Assembly (NCBI GenBank): GCA_036897095.1
Contig: JAYMSP010001135.1
Location: forward strand, 1-35,729
Length of the DNA: 35,729 bases
Origin: Plantago elongata
Taxonomy: Eukaryota > Streptophyta > Magnoliopsida > Lamiales > Plantaginaceae
Direction of reading: 5' to 3'
The notes under the pieces were generated by a model, which was not told the origin of the DNA, did no database searches, and saw only the letters and a program-made list of their open reading frames with translations. This document shows positions 12,231 through 24,352 of the stretch, one piece after another. The stretch's first letter is position 1, and each line of letters opens with the position of its first letter. A program made the translations under genes and the position numbers.

Positions 12231-12920
12231 ACTTCTTACAATCAATAAAAACCAACTACAACGTATTAATTTAAAAGATATAATGATAATATCTTAATTT
12301 GTATTAGATATGAATGTACATGATTAAGATACTTATGTTTATGGCTAGTAAAGTACTTATGTTAAATGGCTAGTAAAAGTAGTATATGTATCTTCATACT
12401 ATTAGTCCTTGGTATGCCTTTTCACTTTATATAAATACCTCAAGGAATAAATACTTATTTTACAGGAATAAATACTTATTTTATTCCTATCTAATTTCCC
12501 TTAACAAATTGAATAATACAATGGAAATTTAAGATATAGATATTAATTTAATAATTGAGGATTCTATAATTGAATTATCAAAGTTCAATTTAATTAACTG
12601 AAAAAAATGAAAACTGAACAAATTCAATGAATACATTTAATCGAATATATTCGAAACAACTTTATCGAATATATTTAATCGAACATATTCGAATATTAAT
12701 TGCAGTAAAATTTGGAGAATTAGGGAAGATTCAAACAGTAGATTGCTAACCTTGGTTTTCATCTGTTCACACTGCGATCTGAGTGAGGATTCACTCGAAG
12801 TAGTATTTCTATTTCTTCACCAACAATCAAATCAAATCAAATCACCACACCATTTAACTGAATTGAAGTGAGATTCTTCTTCCAATACTAGAGAGAGAAA
12901 TTAGCTCTGCTCAATCAACA

Positions 12921-15605
12921 ATGGCAGTTCGAGCTGGATTTGTGAAAGCAGTTGTAGCTCTAATGGCGGTCTGTCTCTCAGCCTACATAGTCGGTCCGCC
13001 TCTGTACTGGCACCTCAAGGAAGGCCTTGCTTCTGCCGCCTCTTGTCCTTCATGTAACTGTGACTGTGATTCCTTTCCACTTCTCTCCGTTCCTCAAGGT
13101 TTACTTTAATTTAACCTAATCTAATCTACTCTACTCTACTCTTTCATTTTCGATTCGATCTTAACTCTCTCTTTCTTTCTCTTCTAATCTAATCATCATT
13201 GTTTCATAACTCCTCGATTTGTAATTGTATGTATGTGTTCGATCTGTTTTTCAGTATGTTTTTCTGATCGGATGATTTTTCGATTTTTATTAGACTACTA
13301 TTTTTCTTAGATTCGTGGCAGATGTGATCATTTTATCATCATCTTCATTCTTTTACCTGGAAATTAATCCTAGATTTAGCTTTACTTGCTTAAAATTGGA
13401 ATGTTCTTCGGTATTGTATCATAGAGCTTTTATCGCACTTTTACTGTGTGGTTCATGTGTTGGATGGTATAATGCATTTAATTATCATGGATTCATGGCA
13501 GATGCGATCATATTATCATCATCTTCAATCCTCTACCTGTGAATTAATCCTAGATTTAGCTCTAGTTTAAAATTGGAATAATCTTCGCTACTGTAGCATA
13601 GCTCTTTTATCGCACTTGTACTTTGTGGTTTATGTGTTGGACGGTACAATGCATTTAATCATCATGAGATAGTATCGCACAACCTAGTATAGGACAAATT
13701 GGTAGAATTATTCTCAAGGTTTGTGGTGGAATCTTATTGTAATATGCTTATAGGATCTCGAAGCCAGGTGATGCTGTCACTATATTAACATCAGAACATC
13801 GTCTTCAGTGGCAAAAACTACATGCTTAAGACGATCTACAATTATTATAATTGCCTATAGAACAGTAGCCAGACAGTTCTAGAAAGCTAGAAGGAGGTGC
13901 TGCTGCTGCATTTTGTAGTTGGGATCAGATTTGATATTAAGTGTGAAAGGATAGGGCTGGTTTGATTTTTTATGCTTAGGTCTAAATAGGATCTGGGTGG
14001 TGTCTGCCAGAAGGAGAGCTTGTAAGTATCTAGTTACTCATGAAGCTCTCCTTACCGTGGATGAGTATTGGGAGCTGGGGATAAATGATAATCAGATACT
14101 GAATTGCGGGAACTCAAGTCAAATCCCGGATGGACCTGTGTTTAGAGCTTATGTAGGATGTCAAAAAAAATAAAATAAAGCATTATGTTGAAAAGTTCAC
14201 CATGTAATTTTAGTTTTCTATATATGTTATATGCTAAGTCTCTTTCATTAATATTCATTTTCTTCTTTTAACTCCAGGGCAAAAGGGATCTTCCTTCATT
14301 AATATTAATTTTCATTTATACATATCTTATGGAATGCATCAATTTCCTTCTGGGTAAGGATGCGATGAGATTAATATTATCAAACATAATGAATTTAATT
14401 CGAACTCTGCTGATACTCCATGGACATCTAGTGATACTTTTCGGAGAGATGATAGGATACTTTTGATCTTAACAGATACTGTTAAGGATATCGTAGGCTT
14501 AATGAAGTTTAGCAAATTTAAAGGATAGCTCACAGATTTAACGGCTGTATGGGCTTACGCATTTGGTATAATCTAATAATAGTATTAGCAGAACAGTCAC
14601 ATAAAAGCTTGTCCCATCCCCTGAGTGATTGTTAAGGTTTATGCTCACCTCTGAGCATTAAGTTGCAGAGCTCGTTGCTAGCTACACATTAATGTATTTA
14701 AGCAATATCTACTGTGAGTCGGAACTTATCATGAGTGGTCTCTGACAGAATCAGAACTGAACGAATATCCACATAATCTTATATACTATTCCTTTTCCAC
14801 TCTAGTTATTTATGAGGAGTTTTTTTTTTTTTTTGTGTGTGGGGATCCATCAAGAAGTGACTTATATGTATACTTAATAAAATATACTCCATCCTTTTGC
14901 TATGCCAAGTACTGTCAGCTACCATTCATTTTATGCTAGGTGTACATAAAAATGGAATAGGTCATTCTGTGATTGCTTCTTACGTGGATTTGCTTCTAAT
15001 CTCTACCAACTTAATCTTTCATTCGCTGATTTCTCTATTTCTTGCTTGCAGGATTGAATAATGCTTCATTTGCCGGTAAGCCTCGTTCTTGGTTGAGTTT
15101 TATTATTTTCACATACTTTTGGTCCTCAATCACCCCCACCCACCTTGCCCCAACATGCAAATGCTATTGACGTTAAAATGAGTAGCTGACAGTAGTGGGC
15201 TATTAAAACTTGAATAGTATGTTACTCCGTATGTAATATTTTGGCATTGCATTGTCATCCACTAATATCCTTGCCCTCTCAGATTGCGTGAAGCATGATC
15301 CAGAAGTGAGTGAGGACACACAGAAGAATTTTGCTGAGCTGTTGTCAGAGGAACTAAAACTGCGAGAAGCTGAAGCTTCAGAAAATCAGCGCCGTGCTGA
15401 CATGGCACTGCTTGAGGCTAAGAAGATGACATCCCAGTACCAGAAAGAAGCAGACAAGTGTAATTCTGGAATGGAGACGTGTGAAGAGGCAAGGGAAAAG
15501 TCTGAAGCAACTTTACTAGCTCAAAAGCAACTTACTGCTATGTGGGAGCTAAGAGCACGTCAGAGAGGATGGAAAGACGGAAGCACAGGAACCCAGTCAC
15601 TGTAA
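12921..15605 (+). CDS. DUF1068 family membrane/coiled-coil protein
   Basis: Three exons, 12921-13098, 15052-15075 and 15283-15605, encode 174 residues. Joins are CAAG|GTTTAC...TTGCAG|GATTG and GCCG|GTAAGC...TCTCAG|ATTGCG. Exon 2 is only 24 nt yet encodes the conserved LNNASFA. One hydrophobic segment at about residues 7-28 looks like a signal anchor and is followed by the family signature YIVGPPLYWHLKEGL. Next comes a Cys-rich CPSCNCDC motif (42-49), then a highly charged, probably coiled-coil region (about 77-165) with EENQRRADMALLEAKK-like sequence and a WELRARQRGWK tail. This matches the plant DUF1068 family in order and length. The molecular function is unknown. The gene is convergent with CAP-H, 661 bp away. 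Confidence 0.92.
13099..15051 (+). other. DUF1068 gene intron 1 (1.95 kb)
   Basis: Long first intron in phase 1. Near its 5' end it has CTACT/CTAAT simple repeats (about 13108-13145) and then a two-copy tandem duplication at 13311-13666. The rest is AT-rich with a T tract near 14819. No coding exon is visible inside; the 75-codon frame at 13315-13542 is produced by the duplication. Confidence 0.8.
13311..13666. repeat. Two-copy tandem duplication of about 180 bp in intron
   Basis: Copy 1 (13311-13490) and copy 2 (13491-about 13666) both begin ATTC(G/A)TGGCAGATG(T/C)GATCA. They share the later blocks TTAATCCTAGATTTAGCT, CTTTTATCGCACTT and AATGCATTTAAT in the same order. Copies differ by scattered substitutions and a few small indels, so the duplication is old. 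Confidence 0.88.
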
Positions 15606-16266
15606 TGCACCAGCTATTTAAAACTTGGAGGTAAAATGTATGCCTAAAAGAATGCAAGTTCTTTTAGTTTCATGCAATTCTGAAGCTGGTAAATCAAAAT
15701 TAATACAGAGGTTACACTAGACCATCATAATTGTTTGTTAAAGATTCCAATTTGCTCAGAGAGAATGTGATCAGTTTGCTGTAAGAGTTTTAGCATGAAA
15801 CCGATGTACCTGTATAAATAGTTAAATACTATGGAACGCATTTAATTATTTTATAGCAGTGTAAAGCTTCATTTTGTTCTATATATAATTAATATGTAAT
15901 TTCAAGAGAGCAGATTTCCACCATGATATTTATCAGCTAGGTAAAATTGTAATCTGAGCAACGCTTCTCGATGCTATATAAAGAATTACTATTCCTAACC
16001 GTTAGCTTACTCCATTCATATTCGGAAGCTAGACTACGTATAAACCTGCATTAGGATGGTTCTCTTAACAGATGTGGAACGAAATGAAAATCATACTAAT
16101 AGGATAAAATGATTTTAGGGCAATACAGAATCAACATTTGGTACACTTGCATTTTTTCTACTCAGTTGCAGTTTACATATCTTGAGTTCAGAAACTCAGA
16201 TCAATCCAAGACGCAACAATCTGCATCTAATAAACTAACCAAACACATTATCAACCTTAAAGGATG
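15606..16266. other. Convergent 3' spacer between DUF1068 gene and CAP-H
   Basis: 661 bp separating two stop codons that face each other. It should hold both 3' UTRs; several AATAAA-like AT strings occur but I cannot fix polyadenylation sites. No further gene is visible. Confidence 0.7.
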
Positions 16267-19200
16267 TCATTGAGATTTGAGGTGAATACTCAAGTCATCT
16301 AAGGCAGGGGAGCCAATGATCCGCAAACCATGCTCATTGGCTAGATGCAGTAGGCATATGAAGCACAAATGCGGTGAGATGTCGCTTGGAGATGCTGCTG
16401 CTCTGCAGCCCTCTGGGAAACTGGACAATATTTGCTTGAACGATAGGGTTTCTTCTGGTGTCTGTTCCTGGCAACGTTCATTTGCAGGATATGATTATCA
16501 TATATCAAACCAGGGAGAATATAAAAACAGTTATAAGACCTTAGCAAGAAAATTTACCTCAACTAAGGCTCCATTTAACTTTTGTATACTGTCCCAGAGA
16601 GTCTCCTTAAGTGCCTGAACATCCACTTGTTTTGAGGTCTTATCATATTGGACCTCAATCTTATTTACCTGTTTTGAGGAAACAAAAATAAATTAGAATA
16701 TTGAGTAATAATATGATATCAGTAAACCAAGCAGCCTGGAATGTGCTGAAAGTTGAAAGCTTGATAGCTTATACATAATTTTTATATACTACTAAAATAA
16801 TTCACATTCAGCCCGTGAAAACGTTCTTGCAAAAGATCTTATAGCCAAGTTATAACAGCAGAAGTACTCAAGTTTTTTAAGAACATTGGAGATTAGATAC
16901 TCATACAATTAGAGTAGGGATAATATGCTTCAGAACATGAAAGACATTGGATTATTCAAGTAAAATGTTTTGTTTGTTTCGACATATGACAAGAAACTGC
17001 AAGTATTTCAAGTTCCTAGATCTACTTCAATTGATTTTCATGCAATGTTATGTCCAGACATCAACTAACCTGCCGGGGTTGCGAGATAAGCGTGCTCAGC
17101 TCCTCATTATCACTATATACATGTCCTTCGTCAAATCCACCATCAAAACCATCTTGATCATCCCAGGATGCAGTCTGTCCATAGCCATCTGTCTGTTCAG
17201 CTGCTTCATCTGATCCCATCAATTAGCAATCTCATTAATCATTACCATGTCATGATATGAGAAGAATTAATTGGAAAGGAAGTCGGGGTATAACACATGC
17301 AATCATAATAATGACAATTCATAAAGCTGGATGTCTAAAATGACTATTGTAGAAATAAATCTCGAAATAATGCATTGTTTTGATGGTCCAGGGGATTATG
17401 CAAGTCAGTCCAAAACGGTGTTATGCTTAAAATTTTACATAGTTCACAAATTAATATATGAATATTATTTTGTAATTAATATATGAATATTATAAATCAG
17501 AAGTCATGCAACTCAAAAATTCAATAAGCAATCATGTAACAAGACAATAACTATAACCATGAAATACAGAAACATAGCCTCACCTGTTCTCTTCCTTGCA
17601 CTCCTTCCTAGGCACTGCAAGGGAGGAAAATTATCAGTGATTTATCCACTTTGAAGGACCTAAGAAAATGGGCCACTGGAAATTGATCTAGAAGATAATA
17701 CATTGTGACGACATTTTAAGACATATTAGTCAATTGCACCTCATGTCAACAAAGTTCAAAAGAGGTGGGGTTTAGTTTGTTAAGCTTACCAACACATTAG
17801 GTAAGAGAAATAGCTTCACGAGATCCTCTGGCTGGTAGTGACAATCTTCTGGAAGCCTTGTGTTACAAGGTGCTCTGCTTACTGACTGTAATAGAGACTT
17901 TGGATTCTTTGGAGGAGCAAAGATATGTGAAAGATCCATTTCAATGGCATTCAAAAAGTCAATATCTGGATCAGCTTTCTTTTTTTTCGTTTTCTTTGCC
18001 TTTGGTGATACATTTTCATTGCCTGGAATTTCTGAATCTGCAGAGTAATTCTACAATCAATTCAAAGATACATGAAAAGCAGAAGAGCAAATGCATGGTT
18101 TTGAGAGGAAAATCATCAAATGCTTACCCTTAACCTTTTGGTACTTCCAGTGGCTAGGACCTGCCCAAGCATTTTGCTTTGTTGAGAACCCCAAATTTAA
18201 GAATATATAGTCATCAACACCTTCAAATCTACCATCTTCATCAGCATCTTGAAAATTTAATGGTTCATTACCCTTCAAAAACCAACCTTAGGTTAGTAAG
18301 TGTATTAAGCATAAGACCAAATGCATTTCATGTCCTGGAGTAGTTAAGAAAAGTAACCATGTAAAGAGTACAATGATGCAACAAAAAGTAGTACCAGATC
18401 AGAAACATCCTGGTGGCTGGTGAAACTTGCATCTTGATCATAAGTACCCTCATCGAGAACACTTGCTTGGTCATCGTTTTCAATGGAAAAGGCATCACCA
18501 TCCAAGTCAACATTATCAAGATTTTCGTGGGCTTGAGAAGAATACACGTCAAATGGTCTTTGGTTATCTTTGTCAAATTGACTTACTATAGCACTAAGGC
18601 TAGGAGATATATCAAACGTACTGAGCATGCCGGACACCATTGGTTCAAAGCACTCTGAGGCTCAATAAAATAACATCAGAATTGCAAGACCTGGAAACTA
18701 ATCAGGTATTCTATGAGTAAAAAAGGATGCCCCCTCCCAGTGCAAAGCCCTATTTGGATGCAAATTATGTAGTATGTACCTTTAGCAAAGGACAGGTCAA
18801 TTGTCCCCAGCTTATCACTTTGAGCCACAGAAGGCCCACACTTCCCAGGAACTTCCATGGAATCAAAAAGGACCCTGCAGTCAGCATATACTCCAAGATT
18901 GTTCAGAAGCAGACCCTTCGCCCCACCTTCATCAAACTGTGCGGATGTCTGGTGGTAAAGTGGATCTACCGCAAAGGCAACTAACAGAACAAAAGATTAC
19001 AAATTAGCAAAGAGACTCAGCAGTCAATGCACTTAAGATGTGCATGAAAATTAACTACATGAAGATACAAATATAAGATTATCACATTATCATGCATTAG
19101 TACAAATGTATCCCACACACACAACTTACCATCAAATTTTTTTACATTAATAGCAGAAAAAGATGATTCCAATGTTGTAAGAGGCGACAACTGCATGACC

Positions 19201-22200
19201 AACAAGACAAACAACCTTTTCTCAGAATCAGTTTATTTTATAAGAGACCAATATATCACATATTTAAAACCATGACAAAATTAATCTTTACCTTCTTCTG
19301 TACTTTGCTTTTTTCTTGTTCACTGCTGATATTAGAATCATCTGCTGCATGATCTGACAGGCAAAAACACAAAACTCAATAAGTTGCACAATGCCTCAGC
19401 AGGAAGTAACTAAGCATATTAAAACAAGAATAATCTAATAGCAGTAATGTATAGATTACAGATGTTCATCCGTCTTGATTGGGGGTCATTGGCGAGATGG
19501 CATATTATAAAGTTGAGATAACATATTTTAATTTTTTAACTATCATACCATTTTATGACAGCTCTATCACAGAGACATTGGTGGTTAGTGTTAATGTACC
19601 AAAATGTTGGAGTTTTAACCACTAGTTTTGGTTACTTTTCATGCAGTTGTTCCACTCAACATAAAATGATGCCTACTACATGCATAGTATTTTGTATCAA
19701 CTCCTACATGTATACTCTCTCAGACTTGATTAGGCTAAAAACAATCATAAAATAAAATCCTATTCTGCTGTAGTACAATTCAGGGAGTAGTCTCAGTTTT
19801 TTACAGCATCACAATCCCACCAAGAAAGTACTTAATGGACATAGTGATTATTAATTGCTCATTAACATTATACCATATTAGAATGACAAGAGAATATAAA
19901 TGCTTAATTACCATGAATCAAAGATGAAAATTGACACATTACAGACATCTATTCAGTAACAGTGCAATACTGCACGAGCTCAGTTATAATTGAACTCAAA
20001 ATACCATTGACCATTCAAATCATTCTATATCAACTGAACCAATTTGATTCACACCTTAACAAAACAATTTAAAATTTCAGATTATAAATAACAACCGAAT
20101 TATAAATCTGATTAACAAACTAATCAAAATGCAGATAAAATAAGCAACCAAATTGTATATCTTAAAATGTACGGATACAACATCCAGTGTATAATACCAG
20201 ATACAAGTTTTTTAAAGCTACTGTTATAGATTAAGATTGGAACAGGCTATAATCATGAAACATTAATTTATTTCGGATGTACATCCAAAGAGGGTAATCA
20301 AGGATAAGTTTTACCAACCAAAACGTGGCATCTGAATAGTCAATATTAGTGAGATTGACAATAAAGACGCCCTTCAAACACTTTGTGAGATTTACAATGG
20401 AAAGTAGATGGAGGTAAACATCATTCCTCATCACTGGAGATGAGAAGTTCAGTATCATCATTTTGATTTTCTTTATGACTGTAACTGATCCATAATTATA
20501 TCGTAGCTTCTCCTAAATCATGTACAAGCATTTCCAAATGCACTAACTTAATCAGAAGTCAAGAGTTTTTCAATGTAATTAAAATCACGAAACTAATTAT
20601 AACATGGGTGAATCCACTGAAAAATGGAAAGTACAACGTCAAGCAGACTGCAGGAATCTTACCCTGTTCATCTTCTTGTCCCACCCGATTGATTCCACTA
20701 AGGACTTTATATGCCTCAGAATGTACATAATCCACCCTCGTGGAATAAATCTTAACTCCAGCTTCAAGAGTACAACTAGCCTGACATTATTACACATAAA
20801 ATAAGTATGTATCATAATTTACAAAGAAGCCAAACAATCACTTTAGACAAGTATATGCCAGGGGCTTTTGGTATTGACAACTATTGGATTAAATTACTAA
20901 TAAACATTATCTGGCACCTACAACATACATTTCTCCCAACTCAATTTTTCATATGCACACTAAAAACATCATATAATACAAAAATACCAGCTTTCCTCCT
21001 ACTTTAACATCTAGATAAGATTTATTGTATACTTTTTCTACACCAAAATCCTTAAACTGGTCTTGCAGACTTAAAACGACAGATCTAATTAAACTATATT
21101 TTTGAACATCATACATAGCTCATCAAATAGCAATCCCCTCAAGTAACATGCCTCTAAGTCATATCAACCCTATTGACAAACATGAGTGTGAGGCATGCTA
21201 TTAAACAAAGTAAACCAGCTAAAATGTAGTCAACATTCTAACATCAGTTACTAACTAGCTCTTTCAACAATTGATCATCAGCAAAAGTAAGTCTACTTAA
21301 TCATAGATTTCACAAACTAGCAGTTATACATATAAATGATTAACTAGAAATTTGTTTTAGATTTCTATAAAGCATTAGACATATCCAGATCCTGTTGTAC
21401 ATTCTATCTGCTAAGATTACAGTAGTACTTACTATACATTTTGAAAATTGGTCTCAGTATCATTTTCCAAGTACATTCCTCCACAGATTAATGATTATTA
21501 GAGCTTGCACTAATAACAGTTCCTAACGAGCTCGCAGGTAACATAATTCGACAATTGAGCATTATTAAGTCAAATTAATCAGATATTTTCCAAATTATCA
21601 TTAACACAGATAAGTGATGACCTAACAATTCATTCGAAGAACTACGAAGCACTAAGAAACCAGATCTATCCGGTAGGATTTTAAGCAGTATACCCTTTGG
21701 AAATTGGTCTCAGTATCATTTTCCAAGTACTTTCCTCCACAGATTAATGATTACTAGAGCTTGCACTAATAACAGTTCCTAACGAGCTCGCAGGTAATGT
21801 AATTCGACAATTAAGCATTAACTCAAATTAATCAGAGATTTTCAAAATTATCAGTAACACAGATAAGTGATGACCTAACAATTCATTCGAAGAACTACGA
21901 AGCACTACGAAACCAGATCTATCATGTAGGATTTTAAGCAGTATACCTTTTGAAAATTGGTCTCGGTATCATTTTCCTCTTCGACTTTAATCAGATCGGC
22001 AAAATGATCTATCAAATTGAGCTCCCAAGTGTTCTTCTGATTGATTTTCTGCACATCCGACAACGAATATCATTCAAAAACTGCAAAATCAGTTGAGGAG
22101 CAGGAACAGTTCACATAGATCAGAAGAGAGAACAGCTTACATTTTCGCTAGCGAGCTTGACACAGTTCTGGAACAGCTCCAGAATCTGATCCTTCCCAAG

Positions 22201-22389
22201 GCACGATGACTCCGTGTCAGCAAAATCGGAAACTGTCGTCGCGCCCTTGCGGCGGATAGCGGCGGCGCGTGCGGCACGCGCCTGCGCGCGTTCGAGTTCG
22301 TCGTCGTTGGAGCCGAGGCAAAAGGGGCTCTTGGTCGGAGAGGCGAATGGAGGCCTTGGTTTAGGATTCGGGCTTAGGGTTTCTGCCAT
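16267..22389 (-). CDS. CAPH: Condensin complex subunit 2 (CAP-H, kleisin)
   Basis: Non-SMC kleisin subunit that bridges the SMC2/SMC4 heads of condensin I for mitotic chromosome compaction. Exons on the minus strand: 22389-22141, 22048-21947, 20780-20663, 19353-19292, 19190-19130, 18980-18780, 18654-18395, 18272-18128, 18037-17790, 17614-17584, 17209-17070, 16668-16558, 16467-16267. All are in frame and give 642 residues. The N-terminal block ENKINQKNTWELNLIDHFAD (about 82-101) and FAVDPLYHQTSAQFDEGG (about 200-217) are CAP-H/barren hallmarks. An acidic middle, a Lys-rich cluster (412-420, possible nuclear signal), IFAPPKNPKSLL and LPEDCHYQPEDLVKLFLLPN follow. The C-terminus DISPHLCFICLLHLANEHGL (605-624) is the kleisin winged-helix part. 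Length fits plant CAP-H. The last acceptor (TGCCAG|GAACAG) has a poor pyrimidine tract but is required by frame. Intron 2 contains copies of the exon 2 end. Confidence 0.93.
19354..20662 (-). other. CAP-H intron 3 (1.3 kb)
   Basis: Long AT-rich intron between exons encoding ...GINRVGQEDEQ and DHAADDSNISSEQEK. Open frames at 19555-19755 and 20231-20461 have no recognisable domain or splice logic. Nothing else was identified. Confidence 0.7.
20781..21946 (-). other. CAP-H intron 2 (1.17 kb)
   Basis: Intron between exon 2 (ending ...TETNFQK) and exon 3 (ASCTLEAGVKIYSTR). The donor-proximal half is a tandem duplication that includes two extra copies of the exon 2 3' end. The remaining AT-rich part shows nothing assignable. 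Confidence 0.8.
21440..21977. repeat. Tandem duplication spanning CAP-H exon 2 / intron 2 junction
   Basis: A string beginning AAATTGGTCTC(A/G)GTATCATTTTCC occurs at about 21445, 21701 and 21954, i.e. at spacings of 256 and 253 bp. The two intervals between copies are closely similar throughout (for example CTCCACAGATTAATGATTA, GCACTAATAACAGTTCCTAA, GTGATGACCTAACAATTCAT). The rightmost copy is the true 3' end of exon 2, with the donor at 21946. The other two are intronic pseudo-exon ends. Confidence 0.92.
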
Positions 22390-22552
22390 TGTTGTGTGTT
22401 GAATTGGATGGCTTTTTGGTTTTCCCTCCTGATTTTTTTTTGAATTTGGGATTTGATTTCAATAGCTGGTGCTATCCGCTTTTGTTAGGGGTTGTCTAGA
22501 TGAATGAGCATTTTGTCTCTTTGGACCGACCCTCTAACTTCGCCTAAATGTG

Positions 22553-22564
22553 CATTTTGCCCGC
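22553..22564 (+). promoter_or_regulatory. Possible E2F-like site upstream of CAP-H
   Basis: TTTGCCCG within CATTTTGCCCGC fits the plant E2F consensus WTTSSCSS and lies about 165 bp upstream of the CAP-H start codon. A cell-cycle gene is a plausible E2F target. Such short motifs also occur by chance. Confidence 0.25.
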
Positions 22565-22603
22565 TTAACATCTTTTCTCCAGCAATTTTATCATGGCCGT
22601 TTG

Positions 22604-23109
22604 TGGGGGTAAACTTTCGGATTAATCCGATTTGAAGTTTGAATTAATCTGAAATTTCAGAGCATTTTGGGGTCAATCTGTAATTCGATCTGAATGGTTC
22701 GTATTTAGATTAATCCGGCTCGGATCGGATTTTTCCGGATTAATCCGAAAATATAAAAAAATAATAAAAATGAATTATCCTTTCTTCTTCAACGTTTCCA
22801 AAACTTCCAAAAAAATAGAAATGACGGAAATGAATAAGGATGAATGGATGATGAGGATTTGTTTTGGGTTTTTGTTACTGGGTTGGATATAAGTTACTAT
22901 TTCAAACAACGTTTTTACATTTGTGAAAGGGATATTTTCTTTTTTTAAATATTATTAAAATTGGATAATCCGAAAATTCAATGGATCGGATTGGATTAAT
23001 CCGAAAATATTCGGATCTCAAATATGTTAAGCCGTAATCCGATCCGAACACACCGAATTGGATTGGATCGGACCGGAATTTTGAATTTCGGATTTTATGA
23101 TCACCCCTA
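22604..23109. mobile_element. Non-autonomous hAT-like element (506 bp)
   Basis: Terminal inverted repeats begin TGGGGGTAAAC on the left and TAGGGGTGATC on the right, as in plant hAT elements. The element is flanked by GCCGTTTG (22596-22603) and ACCGTTTG (23110-23117), an 8-bp target duplication with one mismatch. The interior carries at least four GATTAATCCG palindromic motifs plus GGATCGGAT-type motifs and no transposase gene. It begins 214 bp upstream of the CAP-H start codon, inside the likely promoter region. Confidence 0.75.
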
Positions 23110-23117
23110 ACCGTTTG

Positions 23118-23479
23118 GTTTGAATACGTGTATTTTATTTTGTAAAATTGAATTATTCGGATGTCCATTTAAGTAATTGGATTATGTTTGTGGACTTTTG
23201 CCTAAAGATCTTATTTAGTTGGACTCTGTTTTTAATAAAATGTACTTAATCTAATTTTGTTCTGAATTGATTTTAGATTATTCAGGAGGATAAAGCATAT
23301 TGGAATTACTTCTATACCTCTCCTTTTCCTCACTTATTTGTATAGAATCCAATTTGATTTTGAATTTGGGGGGGGGGGGGGGGATGTTGCTCCCAGATAT
23401 TTACTACCCTTTCCAACGAGGAAATTCAAGAATTTTGTATACGTTATTATTAAAAAAATCTTTAAATTTATTACATTCA
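23118..23479. other. AT-rich spacer with G tract
   Basis: Between the hAT-like element and the Copia remnant. The main feature is a 16-nt G tract at 23368-23383. No gene is visible. Confidence 0.5.
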
Positions 23480-24352
23480 TAATTACGTAGTCAGATTCAG
23501 CCTTATGTAGGACGTCCTTGTCATCATCAGGAGGAAACATGTGCAGTGTGTATCCATCTGTGACGGATCTCCAGGCACAAATATCAATAGACTTGATGAA
23601 GGTCCTTATACACAGCTTCCAGTAATCAAAGTTGGACCATCTAGGATAGGTAATTTGTTGGCATTAGTGGTATTCACATCTTAAAGTATCAAATTCAAAC
23701 ACCATTGTGGAGGTGTTTGGCTCTGATGTCAATTGAAATAGTATGTGAATCGGAATTTAATACTTTGACAATGACCAAGACAAAACGCATTGTATTGGCT
23801 ACTCGACATAAACTTATATATAAACAGAAAGACAACGAAATAAAGTAGAGACAAGATATACGTTTCTAGCATATTATATTACTATAATCCATCGAGCCTT
23901 GGGGCAAAAGTATCCAATGTATGAATGTCAATAATGAATACAATATAACTACTCTAGATCTATTCTAAAAATATAACTAGATGAAAAACAACCGAGATAA
24001 TGTAAAGACTCAAATCTACTAATCTAACTGGTAGTCTCTGGACTAACAAGTAGACAAAAACTCTGGAAAAGATTTGGATGAAAAAATACGTGAATAAAAC
24101 TCGATAACTCGTAAGAATGATTTGCTAGCTTGAAACATGTAGTTTGTTTTCAATGTAAGACCCTCCTTATATAGACTTTTTAGGCAGCTTTTGAGGCATA
24201 ACTCTACATTGATTTGTATTATGATTCTCGAAAATCTTGACTTCTAACTTGATCTCTTCATATCCTGTCATTTGCAAATTCTAATCCTAGTGTAATTCGA
24301 TTTGTAGCGTTCCTTGTATTCTAAGAGATCCCTCGTATCAATTTCCTGCACA
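23480..24352 (-). mobile_element. Copia-type retrotransposon remnant (LTR, PBS, broken gag)
   Basis: Read on the minus strand: an LTR of about 619 bp (24352 to 23734) starts TGTGCAGGAAATTG, contains a TATATAAGG promoter-like box near 24173 and ends TTTCA. A primer binding site follows at 23731-23719 (TGACATCAGAGCC), close to the initiator-Met tRNA type. Then comes a gag start with the Copia signature YWKLCIRTFIKSID and AWRSVTDGY. The open frame shifts between LPILDG and this signature, so gag is broken. The rest of gag, all of pol and the second LTR are missing. The left limit is approximate. Confidence 0.72.

Noticed and set aside
13315..13542. 75-codon frame with MADVIILSSSS repeated as MADAIILSSSS
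   Set aside because: Artefact of the intronic tandem duplication.
16947..17213. 88-codon plus-strand frame
   Set aside because: Antisense shadow of CAP-H exon 11 and adjoining intron.
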